A stretch of 23,899 bases of DNA from Desulfovibrio sp. GTDB taxonomy: Bacteria; Desulfobacterota; Desulfovibrionia; Desulfovibrionales; Desulfovibrionaceae. The stretch spans positions 1 to 23,899 of the forward strand of contig JAITDR010000223.1 of the NCBI GenBank assembly GCA_031282465.1, written 5' to 3'. Under the pieces are notes generated by a model that did not search any database, was not told the origin of the DNA, and was given only the letters and a program-made list of their open reading frames with translations. The translations under genes and the position numbers were made by a program. Shown here piece by piece: positions 1 to 7,229 of this stretch. Numbering within the stretch: position 1 is the stretch's first letter; every line of letters begins with the position of its first letter.

Positions 1-38
1 AGAGCTTCCGTGCTGTTGTTGAGTGTGTTTTCAGTCAT
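1..38 (-). CDS. 5' end of an unidentified divergent gene (partial)
   Basis: Reading leftward, an ATG at 38-36 opens a frame MTENTLNNSTEA that runs off the window edge. A strong ribosome binding site, AAGGAG at 50-45, sits six bases upstream. The twelve visible residues are too few to name a family. The gene is divergent from the sigma-54 activator at 462-2081 and lies downstream of a sigma-54-type promoter, so it is probably that activator's target (inference). Confidence 0.6.
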   Translation of the reverse strand, partial: MTENTLNNSTEA

Positions 39-208
39 GATGTTCTCCTTATGCAGGTTCGCTTCGGGCTTGTGCGCCCGGCATGGTGTATACCCGTTTC
101 GAGCGTGGGTACCTAACGTTGTGTGTACCGGATTCCGACTTGTATGCCCGACGTTGTGCAAAGTCGCTCCGGTTTTGCGTGTCTGTCGGGCTGTTGTACC
201 TGCAGATA

Positions 209-226
209 TTGCACATACCGTGCCGG
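209..226 (-). promoter_or_regulatory. candidate sigma-54 (-24/-12) promoter facing the divergent gene
   Basis: On the minus strand the sequence CGGCACGGTATGTGCA has GG at 224-223 and GC at 212-211, separated by exactly 10 bases. That is the defining sigma-54 spacing. It matches the TGGCACG-N4-TTGCW consensus except for the first T and one T of TTGC. Transcription would start near 199 and leave a leader of about 160 bases before the ATG at 38. The adjacent gene encodes a sigma-54 activator, which supports the call. Confidence 0.55.
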
Positions 227-307
227 CGCTTTTTTGAAAAAACAGCCTTGTATTTTCACTATGTTGTGGATACGCTGCGTCTGCACGGCCGGCTTGGCCC
301 GCACAAC

Positions 308-323
308 GGTGAAATGCGTCACC
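308..323. promoter_or_regulatory. dyad site 1, probable activator binding site
   Basis: GGTGAAATGCGTCACC has perfect 5-bp inverted arms, GGTGA and TCACC. The same 16-bp pattern recurs at 399-414 and, on the other strand, at 418-433. The site lies about 117 bases upstream of the predicted sigma-54 start at ~199, a usual distance for an enhancer-type activator site. Binding by the neighbouring regulator is inferred. Confidence 0.5.
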
Positions 324-377
324 ACTCAGGCAGGCACCGAGCCGGCAGAACGGTACACAACGGTCTGTGGCAGACCC

Positions 378-406
378 TTGACACGAGCCTGGCGCTGTGG
401 TGAAAT
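378..406 (+). promoter_or_regulatory. candidate sigma-70 promoter for the activator gene
   Basis: A perfect -35 box TTGACA at 378-383 is followed by a 17-base spacer and TGAAAT at 401-406, which matches four of six -10 positions. The expected start is near 413. The -10 box lies inside dyad site 2 (399-414), and dyad site 3 covers the first transcribed bases, so a protein bound there should block this promoter. Confidence 0.5.
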
Positions 407-414
407 CCGCCACC
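399..414. promoter_or_regulatory. dyad site 2, overlapping the -10 of the activator promoter
   Basis: GGTGAAATCCGCCACC differs from site 1 at only three positions and sits 91 bp from it. A longer arm pair, GTGGTG at 397-402 and CACCAC at 411-416, can also be drawn. Because it covers the -10 box at 401-406, it could serve as an autorepression operator as well as a distal enhancer for the divergent promoter. Confidence 0.5.
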
Positions 415-417
415 ACT

Positions 418-433
418 GTTGAAAATTTTCACC
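418..433. promoter_or_regulatory. dyad site 3, 19 bp from site 2
   Basis: Read on the minus strand this is GGTGAAAATTTTCAAC, with a perfect 12-bp palindrome TGAAAATTTTCA at 420-431. It shares GGTGAAA with sites 1 and 2. Its centre is 19 bp (about two helical turns) from site 2, so two dimers could bind side by side. Confidence 0.45.
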
Positions 434-461
434 AAAAATGTCTTGCGGGAGGTTTGTGGAA

Positions 462-2081
462 GTGACGACGGCGGAACGGGCAGCGGCGCTCTTTGCGGCG
501 GAAGAGCCGGGTGTTGCCGTGAAGGAACGGTTGCCGGGATGCGCCGGGGAAAAACTGTCACCGGGGCGCGCCGTGAGGGGACCGACAGCACGCATTGTGC
601 CGGAACAGCCGGCGGAACGCGCTGTAGCGGAAGCAGCGACGGCGCGTGAGGTGAAGGACCCGGCAGAGGAGGTGGAACGCCTGCGCAAGCTGAACAGGGA
701 ATACGAGGTCATGTTCGAGTCTTCACTCGACGGACTGGTGATTACCGACGGCATGGGCAGACTGTTGCGCGTCAACCGGAGCTATCTCGGCATATCCGGA
801 GCGAAGGAAGAGGACGTGGTCGGGCGCACGGTGCAGGAACTGGCCGAGCGCGGTTTTTTTTCCGCCTCGGCCACTCAGCTCGCGGTGGAAAACCGCCGCC
901 CGGTTACGGCCGAACAGATATTCCAAAACGGCGCCGTGCGTACCCTGAATACCGCCAACCCTGTCTTTGACGACAAGGGAGCGTTGCTGCGCATCGTGAC
1001 CAATGTTCGCGACATGTCCGCCGTACACAAGCTGGAAACAGAACTCAAGGAAGCCAGGGACTCGGCCGACCGCTACGCGGCCATTCTGGAAAGCATGAAC
1101 CGTCGGGCGCAGCGCGAGCATTATACGGCGGGGAGCGCCGCGATGCGCGGTGTCTTCCGCCGGGCTCTGGAATACGCCTCGGCCGACGCGCCGGTGCTGA
1201 TTACCGGGGAATCGGGCACGGGCAAGGAGGTGGCCGCGGATTTCATACACAACCACGGCCCGCGTCGCGACAAGCCCCTGCTGAAAATCAACTGCGGGGC
1301 CATTCCCGAGCAACTGCTGGAGGCCGAGCTTTTCGGATACGAGGGCGGAGCTTTTACCGGCGCGCGCAAACAGGGGCGTATCGGGCTTTTTGAAGCGGCG
1401 AACGGCGGTACCGTGTTTCTGGACGAAGTCGGGGAACTGCCGCCGCCCCTGCAGGTCAAGCTGCTGCGTTTCGTGCAGGACAAGGAATTTTATCGTCTGG
1501 GCGGCAACCGTCTGATCACGGTGGACGTGCGCGTTGCAGCCGCCACCAACCGTCCTCTTGAAGATATGGTGGAGCAACACAGTTTCCGCGCCGACCTGTT
1601 TTACCGTCTCAACGTCCTTTCCCTGTGCATTCCCCCCCTGCGGAAGCGGAGTGAGGATATTGTGCCCTTGGCGCATTTTTTCCTGCAACGCTTCAATTCC
1701 CGCTACGGACGGGATAAAACGCTCTCGCCGCAAGTCTGCTCCGCCTTCGAGCACTATGCCTGGCCCGGTAATATCCGCGAACTTGAGAACCTGCTGGAGC
1801 GGTTGAGTATCGTCCACACCGGCCCGATCATCCTGCCGGAGCATCTGCCGCGTCGCATGTCCGGCGAAGCCGAGGTCGTCCGCAGAACCGCCGTCCCGTA
1901 CCGCGACGCGCGGGAAGCCTTTGAAAAAGACTACTGGCACAAAGCGCTCAAACGCTATGCGTCATACAGAGAAGCCGCCGCCGCCCTAGGCGTGGATCAT
2001 TCCACCATCGTGAAGAAGGCGGCACGCTACGGGCTCAAATCTCCCTTCAGGGCGGACGGCGCGGCCGAGCCGACAGGATAA
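462..2081 (+). CDS. PAS-domain sigma-54-dependent transcriptional activator
   Basis: Bacterial enhancer-binding protein that would use ATP hydrolysis to open sigma-54 promoters. I prefer the GTG at 462, which has GGGAGG nine bases upstream (539 residues). An in-frame ATG at 438 has no ribosome binding site and would sit almost on dyad site 3. Numbered from that ATG: an Ala-rich N-terminus to ~80, a PAS domain ~86-205, then an AAA+ domain with Walker A GESGTGKE (257-264), the sigma-54 contact loop GAFTGA (304-309), Walker B TVFLDEVG (325-332) and FRADLFYRL (383-391). A Fis/TyrR-type helix-turn-helix follows at ~506-533. There is no receiver domain, so the signal is probably a ligand or redox cue sensed by PAS rather than phosphorylation. 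The prenyltransferase start follows 6 bases after the stop. Autoregulation is likely, since dyads overlap its promoter. Confidence 0.93.
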   Translation: MTTAERAAALFAAEEPGVAVKERLPGCAGEKLSPGRAVRGPTARIVPEQPAERAVAEAATAREVKDPAEEVERLRKLNREYEVMFESSLDGLVITDGMGRLLRVNRSYLGISGAKEEDVVGRTVQELAERGFFSASATQLAVENRRPVTAEQIFQNGAVRTLNTANPVFDDKGALLRIVTNVRDMSAVHKLETELKEARDSADRYAAILESMNRRAQREHYTAGSAAMRGVFRRALEYASADAPVLITGESGTGKEVAADFIHNHGPRRDKPLLKINCGAIPEQLLEAELFGYEGGAFTGARKQGRIGLFEAANGGTVFLDEVGELPPPLQVKLLRFVQDKEFYRLGGNRLITVDVRVAAATNRPLEDMVEQHSFRADLFYRLNVLSLCIPPLRKRSEDIVPLAHFFLQRFNSRYGRDKTLSPQVCSAFEHYAWPGNIRELENLLERLSIVHTGPIILPEHLPRRMSGEAEVVRRTAVPYRDAREAFEKDYWHKALKRYASYREAAAALGVDHSTIVKKAARYGLKSPFRADGAAEPTG

Positions 2082-2087
2082 ACTACG

Positions 2088-2957
2088 ATGCCCGATCATC
2101 CCCGGCGTATGCCGTACACAACATTTTTCGCGTTTTGCCGCATGGTCAGAATCGAACATTCCGTGTTCGCCCTGCCTTTTGCGTATGTCGGGGCTCTGTT
2201 GACCGCGCGCGGCCTGCCCGGACCGGAAGTGCTGCTGCCCCTGACCGCGGCTATGGTCTGCATCCGTTCCTATGCGATGGCCTTCAACCGCATTGCGGAT
2301 TTGCCCCTGGACCGCATCAATCCGCGCACGGCAGGCAGGCCGCTGGTCACGGGGGAAATAAGCCCTGCCGGCGCGCGCCGGTTCTGCGCGGTCACGGCCG
2401 CAGGCTTCGTCGCCTCCTGCGCGGCCCTCAATTCCCTGTGTCTGGTCCTGGCGTTCCCGACCCTTGCGCTCGCGGCCCTGTACAGTTACGCCAAGCGTGT
2501 CACCCGGCTCTGCCACTTTCTCCTGGGCGCGGTGATCGGCCTTGCTCCCGTTGCCGGGGCGCTGGGTGTTTCGCCGGTCTTCGAGCCTTCTTCGCTGTTG
2601 CTCGGCTTTGCCGTTCTTTTCTGGATCGCGGGCTTCGACATCATTTACGCCTGCATGGACCTGGATTTCGACCGGGCGCACGGGGTGCATTCCCTGCCCG
2701 CATGTTCGGGCGTCGGTCCGGCCCTGGCCGTTTCCGCCTTCTGTCATGTGAACACGGTGCTTTTTCTTTTTCTGGCCGGTCTTGAATACGGGCAAAGCGC
2801 CGGCTGGTACGCAGCGCTGGCCGTCACCGCGGCCCTGTTCCTGTGGGAACACGGCCTTGTGGGGGAGGGCAGGCTGGAGAACGCCGGTTTCGCCTTTGCC
2901 CTGAACGGCCCCATTGCCGTGCTGCTGCTGATCGGGGCGGCTCTGGGGATGGGTTGA
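2088..2957 (+). CDS. mqnP: UbiA-family aromatic prenyltransferase, MqnP-like
   Basis: Integral membrane enzyme that would attach a polyprenyl chain to an aromatic acid in quinone synthesis. The 289-residue protein has about eight hydrophobic segments and both Asp-rich metal/diphosphate motifs. The first is NRIADLPLD (N67, D71, D75), followed by INPRTAGRPLVTGEIS. The second is FDIIYACMDLDFDRAHGVHS (D184, D191, D195). That second motif resembles the MqnP/'UbiA-other' group used with the futalosine menaquinone route better than classic UbiA. This is recognition from memory, so the symbol is tentative. The ATG at 2088 has no clear ribosome binding site and lies 6 bases after the activator stop, suggesting translational coupling. 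An in-frame ATG at 2109 is an alternative. The gene ends 70 bases from the convergent MBOAT gene, with no clear terminator between. Confidence 0.85.
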   Translation: MPDHPRRMPYTTFFAFCRMVRIEHSVFALPFAYVGALLTARGLPGPEVLLPLTAAMVCIRSYAMAFNRIADLPLDRINPRTAGRPLVTGEISPAGARRFCAVTAAGFVASCAALNSLCLVLAFPTLALAALYSYAKRVTRLCHFLLGAVIGLAPVAGALGVSPVFEPSSLLLGFAVLFWIAGFDIIYACMDLDFDRAHGVHSLPACSGVGPALAVSAFCHVNTVLFLFLAGLEYGQSAGWYAALAVTAALFLWEHGLVGEGRLENAGFAFALNGPIAVLLLIGAALGMG

Positions 2958-3027
2958 CGCGACGGCGTAGGCGTTGTTTCATCGCTGCCCGGCCCGTACT
3001 CCTCTCTCTCCGCCGCCGCTCTTGTCC

Positions 3028-4482
3028 TCAAAAAGAAAAATAAATGAAAGGGAAAACCCCGTCCGGCCCCATCCGCAGGATAAGCCCGGCCAAAAACGCC
3101 GCCAACAATGCCTGCAAGGGCCGGCAAAGCGCGTCCTGCAGACGCAGAAAGGCGGCATGGATCGACGGCCCCGCCCACTGTATGAAGAGACCCGCCGCCA
3201 CAGCCAAAGGCACCGTAAACGGCAGCGCATCCCCCGGCTCGTTCCACAAGATGATGCGCTCCAACATGCTCAGGGCCGTCGGCATATCCTCCGCCCGGAA
3301 AAACACCCATGCCGCGCAGACAAAGTGAAACGTCGCAAGCCGGGCACACAAGCGCCCGAGGGCCGGGTTTCCCGACGTTGCGCGCCCCCCGCCCGCGTTT
3401 TCCGCAACAGGGCGGACTTTACGCCACAACAGCAGCAGGACGAGCGCCGCGCCGTGCAGCAGACCCCAGACAACGAAACGCAAGTGCGCCCCATGCCACA
3501 ATCCCCCCAACGCCATGGTCAAAAGCAGGTTCACGCAGTGCCGCGCAGGACCCTTCCGGTTCCCGCCGAGCGGTATGTACAGGTAGTCGCGCAGCCAACT
3601 CGACAGGGTGATGTGCCAGCGTCTCCAGAACTCCCGGATATTACAGCTCAAATAGGGCGCATCGAAGTTCCGCGGCAGCGTAAACCCCATGAACCCTGCA
3701 ATGCCTGTCGCCAAATCCGTGTATCCGGAAAAATCACAGTAAATCTGCACTGCGTAGGCATATGTCGCCAGCAGCACCGTGCCGGATGAATAGGCCTCGG
3801 GCAGCGCGAAGACGTCGCGCACCGCATACTCGGAAAGAAAAGAGGCCAAAACGACCTTCTTGAACAGTCCGCTGAGTATCAGCGCCGTGCTGCCCGCCGC
3901 GTCCACCTCGCGCGCCGGGGCTCGCGCCGCCTGCGTTAAAAAGTCGCCGGGACGCATGATCGGACCGGCCAGCACCGTCGGGAAAAACGCCAGATAACTC
4001 AAAAGGTCCGTAAACGGCGCAGGGCTTTCTTCAGGATTCCTGTACCGGTCCACGATGTACGCCACAGCCTGGAACGAATAAAAAGAAAGCCCCGCCGGCA
4101 ACGCCCAGTCCGCGATATCCGCGGGCATCAACAAGGCGAGCCGGCGCAGGCCCAGGCCGTGCAGACAACTCAGGAAAAATTCATAGTACTTCAGCAGGGC
4201 AAGGGGCGACAGGCAAAGCGCGATACCGATACCCGCAGCCCGCCGTCGGCCCGCCGCCGAAAGCGCAAGCGGCGAACCTTTCCCCGTCAGCAACCCTGCG
4301 CCCCAAGCGACGGCGGCTTCCAGAGGCAACAACGGAAGCGCGTATACTCCCCCCGCCGCGTAAAATATCAGCCCCGCCGCAGGTAAAAAAATCCGGAACA
4401 GCGCAGGTCTGTCCCGCAACAGTCGGCAACCGCACAGAACGCCGAGAAAAAAAACGACAAAGGGAACGGTGATGAAGTTCAC
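3028..4482 (-). CDS. MBOAT-family O-acyltransferase (AlgI/DltB-like)
   Basis: Polytopic membrane acyltransferase of 484 residues. In AlgI, DltB and PatA relatives, such proteins pass an acetyl or acyl group across the membrane for O-acylation of a polysaccharide or cell-wall polymer. Visible family marks are GLSFYSFQ (131-138), WRRWHITLSSWLRDYLYIPL (286-305, His290), the catalytic GGLWHGA (326-332, His330) and the typical C-terminal end FIYFSF. The start is GTG at 4482, overlapping the stop of the upstream SGNH gene in a GTGA arrangement, so translation is probably coupled. It is the last gene of a three-gene minus-strand set with two SGNH-fold proteins, a combination known from alginate and peptidoglycan O-acetylation loci. 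The substrate cannot be told from the sequence. Confidence 0.92.
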   Translation of the reverse strand: MNFITVPFVVFFLGVLCGCRLLRDRPALFRIFLPAAGLIFYAAGGVYALPLLPLEAAVAWGAGLLTGKGSPLALSAAGRRRAAGIGIALCLSPLALLKYYEFFLSCLHGLGLRRLALLMPADIADWALPAGLSFYSFQAVAYIVDRYRNPEESPAPFTDLLSYLAFFPTVLAGPIMRPGDFLTQAARAPAREVDAAGSTALILSGLFKKVVLASFLSEYAVRDVFALPEAYSSGTVLLATYAYAVQIYCDFSGYTDLATGIAGFMGFTLPRNFDAPYLSCNIREFWRRWHITLSSWLRDYLYIPLGGNRKGPARHCVNLLLTMALGGLWHGAHLRFVVWGLLHGAALVLLLLWRKVRPVAENAGGGRATSGNPALGRLCARLATFHFVCAAWVFFRAEDMPTALSMLERIILWNEPGDALPFTVPLAVAAGLFIQWAGPSIHAAFLRLQDALCRPLQALLAAFLAGLILRMGPDGVFPFIYFSF

Positions 4483-5204
4483 GAGGATGTCCGGCCGGCG
4501 AACAACACCTTTTCCCAGCGCTCATAACCTGCTTTTGTCAGATGTATGCCGTCGAAGGTCAACGGTTGCGGCAACATGCCCGCGCCGTCGGCAACCGCCG
4601 CAAATGAATGAATCACCTCGTAACCGCCGGCGTCGGCTATCCGCACAATGCCCGCGTTCATGCGGCGCAGCACGGCGGGGTCTATGCGGTTCGCCGCACG
4701 TCCTTTTTTGCCCTTGCCCCGGCGCACGGGGAGCACGGTCGAAACTGCGAGTTTCGCTCCTCCCCCGCTGAGCAGCCGGCAAACTTCCTCATAACGCCGA
4801 AAAAAATCGGGCAGTTTGTCCGGTCTGAGCCGCGGCGAATCGTTCACGCCCAGGGCGAGAATCACGGTCTTCGGCTTGATGACGCGCAGCAGAAGCGGCG
4901 CATAGGCCAGCCAGTCGGCGGTTCCCGCGCCCCGCACGCCCGCCGCGAAAATGTCCTTGCCGCTGTAATTCCCGTGCAACCCTTCCACCAAGCTGTCCCC
5001 CACCACCAGCACCTCGCAGGACCCGACGACGGCGGCGCGCTCCAGAACAGCGTCGAAAAGCGCGTTCCCCGATGCTTCGTATGCCGCGCGCACAGGCGCA
5101 GGCGCGGCTTCATCCGCTTCATGCCGCTGCAGGGTGCAGGACAAGGCAAACACGACGACAGCCGCCGTGACGACAATACCCAAAGCCGGAGAAAGTCCAC
5201 GCAT
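4479..5204 (-). CDS. membrane-anchored SGNH/GDSL-type hydrolase or acyltransferase
   Basis: A 241-residue protein with an N-terminal hydrophobic segment (~7-23) ending in ALSC, a weak lipobox-like site. The SGNH fold follows: GDSL block GDS (69-71, nucleophile Ser71), LGVND (118-122) and the catalytic FDGIHL (Asp218, His221). This points to an exported, membrane-tethered esterase or acetyl transferase. I chose ATG 5204 because AGGGA lies seven bases upstream. ATG 5210 is also in frame but has no spacing for a binding site, and the longer open frame to 5276 overlaps the upstream gene. The start follows the stop of the upstream DUF459-like gene (5215) by 10 bases, and the stop overlaps the MBOAT start. 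The likely job is to move acyl groups delivered by the MBOAT protein onto an extracytoplasmic polymer, or to remove them. Confidence 0.85.
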   Translation of the reverse strand: MRGLSPALGIVVTAAVVVFALSCTLQRHEADEAAPAPVRAAYEASGNALFDAVLERAAVVGSCEVLVVGDSLVEGLHGNYSGKDIFAAGVRGAGTADWLAYAPLLLRVIKPKTVILALGVNDSPRLRPDKLPDFFRRYEEVCRLLSGGGAKLAVSTVLPVRRGKGKKGRAANRIDPAVLRRMNAGIVRIADAGGYEVIHSFAAVADGAGMLPQPLTFDGIHLTKAGYERWEKVLFAGRTSS

Positions 5205-5214
5205 AGGCATTTCC

Positions 5215-7011
5215 CTATCCGCCGGCCTTGCCTGCGCGCGCGACGGACTTGGCGCGCGCCGTGCCCCGACCGTCACCGACGACTCCTTGCGGCGCGCCGC
5301 CGAGAGTTTTCAGGACGGAGGGCATAATATAATCCGTCAGCAACTTCCCGCCCGCCGTAGACACATGGACCTTGTCGGCGGCGCGTATGCGCACCGGCTC
5401 CGCGTTGTTGCCGGGGCGGAAGGTGGTGTATTGTCCGTTCTTGTCCGCCAGCACGGCGCGGACATCAAGGTAGGACGCAAAATCGAATTTCGCGCAGGCG
5501 TCCTGCTGAAGCCGGGAGACGGTCCGCAACACTTTTTCTATTTTGTCCACCCCGGCAATAGGCAAGCCTACCCAAAGCACCTTGGCCCCGCGCGATCCGG
5601 CTATGTGTACGAACTCCTCGGCACGGCGACGGTATTCCTTTTCCCAGGCCGGCGTGAACACGGTGCAGGCGCGCCGGTTCAGGTCCGTCATCGTGGAGCC
5701 GTCGTTGGCGCCTATAGAGATGACAACCAGGTCCGGGGAATGCTCCGCCACCAGACCGTCGAGGTATTTCGGCCAATCGACATCGGTGATGCGGCAGAGG
5801 CCGGTTGACGGCCGGGAATAGCGTTTGACGGAAATCCAGGGATAGGCCCGCATGCTGCGCTCAAGCACATGCCCCAAACCCCAGCCCATCATGGAATCGC
5901 CGACCAGCAGCACCGTTTTGCGCTCCTTGCCCGCTCCCTCAAGCCCGGAATTTTCCGGCAGAGAGGCAAGTGTCGCGCCTGGAAGAGCGGAACCGGCGGG
6001 AACGACCGCGCCCGCCCGGACGCTCTCTTGCGGAGCATCGGCCGGGAACGGCGGGGCGACCGCCGCCTGCGGTGCCGTTGAGACCCGCAGCGCTGCTGTT
6101 TCCGCCTGCGGGGCTGCTTTGGCTACAGTCTGCTGCGCTGTTGCAGCCGGCGGATCTGTTACAGTTACAGCCTGCATGGATGTTGCAGTCTGCGGCGTTG
6201 TTGCAGTTACAGCCTGCGGAGATGTTGCGCGTTGCGCTCCGTGAACGGCAGGGAGTTCCGCAGGAAGCTTTGACGCATCGGGTGCGTTTTGTTGTCCGGA
6301 AGCCGCCCGTGTTGCGGGAAGTACCGACACTTCCGGTACTGCCTGCGTTCCGGCGCGCACACCCGCTGTTTCCGACGGCCCCGACGCGGGTTCCCGGACA
6401 GGCGCGGGGGCTGTTTCGACGCCGCGGGAGTTCCTTTCCGGATCGTCTGCTCCGGCGGAGAGCGTCGTCTTTTGCCGGACGGCGGGCGTGTTCCCGGCCA
6501 GACGGCGGATCAGGGAGTCTTCCCATGCACCCAGGCCGGCCGCGCCGCTCGCCTTGCCGATTGCGCGGAGCAGGGATGCCGCCTTTTCCGCAGCGGCACC
6601 GGGGGCAAACTCGTCAAGATAACGTGCCCCGCGCTCGGACTCAAGGACAAGCAGCAGCAGGCAGACGCAGGCGGCCAGTATAAAAGCCCTGCCTGAAGGA
6701 AGAAAGACTCCGGCTGAAGCAGGGAAAGTCCCGCATGAAGCCGTTTCTTTCGGCGTCGCCTCGTCTTGTGCGCCGAGGCCGATGCGGCTCCCGTTCCCGC
6801 CGGCTGAAGCCGTTTTTTGCGTCGGCGCGTCGCCGGGGACCGGCCCTTCAGCGCAGACGGCCGCTTCCCGGGCGTCCGCAACTGTCGCGTCGGCGCGCGG
6901 CAGACCGTTGTCGACGGGCAGGGGAAACTGCACGCCGGCTTTTTTGCCGCGTTTCTTCCGCTGTTTCGCGCGCGCTCCCGAAGAAGCATGTTTTTTTCTG
7001 CCGGACGACAT
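5215..7011 (-). CDS. DUF459-like SGNH protein with membrane anchor and Ala/Pro/Thr repeat linker
   Basis: A 598-residue protein. Numbered from the chosen ATG: a Lys/Arg-rich cytoplasmic N-terminus (~1-25), one membrane segment (~108-124), a long low-complexity Ala/Pro/Thr/Gln linker (~190-360), and a C-terminal SGNH domain. The domain carries LLVGDSMMGWG (Ser373), ISIGAND (431-437) and DKVHVSTAGG (Asp546, His549). This resembles the DUF459 family found beside MBOAT acyltransferases. The linker holds about four units of a 14-residue imperfect repeat (~264-315). I start at ATG 7011 because upstream residues look non-coding. No good ribosome binding site is seen, so a leaderless or weak start is possible. 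It heads the SGNH-SGNH-MBOAT set. The linker could span the periplasm so the catalytic domain reaches its polymer (inference). Confidence 0.8.
   Translation of the reverse strand: MSSGRKKHASSGARAKQRKKRGKKAGVQFPLPVDNGLPRADATVADAREAAVCAEGPVPGDAPTQKTASAGGNGSRIGLGAQDEATPKETASCGTFPASAGVFLPSGRAFILAACVCLLLLVLESERGARYLDEFAPGAAAEKAASLLRAIGKASGAAGLGAWEDSLIRRLAGNTPAVRQKTTLSAGADDPERNSRGVETAPAPVREPASGPSETAGVRAGTQAVPEVSVLPATRAASGQQNAPDASKLPAELPAVHGAQRATSPQAVTATTPQTATSMQAVTVTDPPAATAQQTVAKAAPQAETAALRVSTAPQAAVAPPFPADAPQESVRAGAVVPAGSALPGATLASLPENSGLEGAGKERKTVLLVGDSMMGWGLGHVLERSMRAYPWISVKRYSRPSTGLCRITDVDWPKYLDGLVAEHSPDLVVISIGANDGSTMTDLNRRACTVFTPAWEKEYRRRAEEFVHIAGSRGAKVLWVGLPIAGVDKIEKVLRTVSRLQQDACAKFDFASYLDVRAVLADKNGQYTTFRPGNNAEPVRIRAADKVHVSTAGGKLLTDYIMPSVLKTLGGAPQGVVGDGRGTARAKSVARAGKAGG
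6061..6222 (-). repeat. in-frame 42-bp (14-residue) imperfect repeat in the SGNH linker
   Basis: The translated linker shows consecutive units SPQAVTATTPQTAT, SMQAVTVTDPPAAT, AQQTVAKAAPQAET and AALRVSTAPQAAV. All are near 14 residues with Gln-Ala/Thr-Val in the same place. At the DNA level, similar GTTACAGCCTGC and ATGTTGCAG words recur. Such tracts usually expand or contract by replication slippage. Confidence 0.6.
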
Positions 7012-7229
7012 GGCCGCACTGTAGCATACAATGCGGCGATCTTCAAGAAAGACCGGCCGCGCAACACCGGAATACCTCGCAACCTGTGAACAGCCGAACC
7101 CGGAAGGTCGCTTTCGGCACACTACTCCACGGCCCGCGCTGCCCGTGCCGTGTATAGCGTAACACCATCCATACTCCGATACTGCATACCCTGCCGTAGC
7201 TTCACATGCGGCACCGGATTGGTTGTAGT

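Noticed and set aside
83..422. Short plus-strand open frames in the divergent control region
   Set aside because: No ribosome sites, Cys/Arg-rich nonsense composition, and they overlap the dyads and both promoters.
723..1940. 405-residue minus-strand open frame opposite the sigma-54 activator
   Set aside because: Composition shadow of a GC-rich gene; no domain motif, and the plus-strand frame has complete AAA+ motifs.
2958..3027. Bidirectional terminator between the convergent prenyltransferase and MBOAT genes
   Set aside because: Only a loose GC-rich dyad without a T-run on either strand.
7012..7229. Promoter or terminator between the YkgJ-type and SGNH genes
   Set aside because: A TATGCT just upstream of the SGNH start lacks a -35 at proper spacing, and no hairpin followed by a T-tract is visible.
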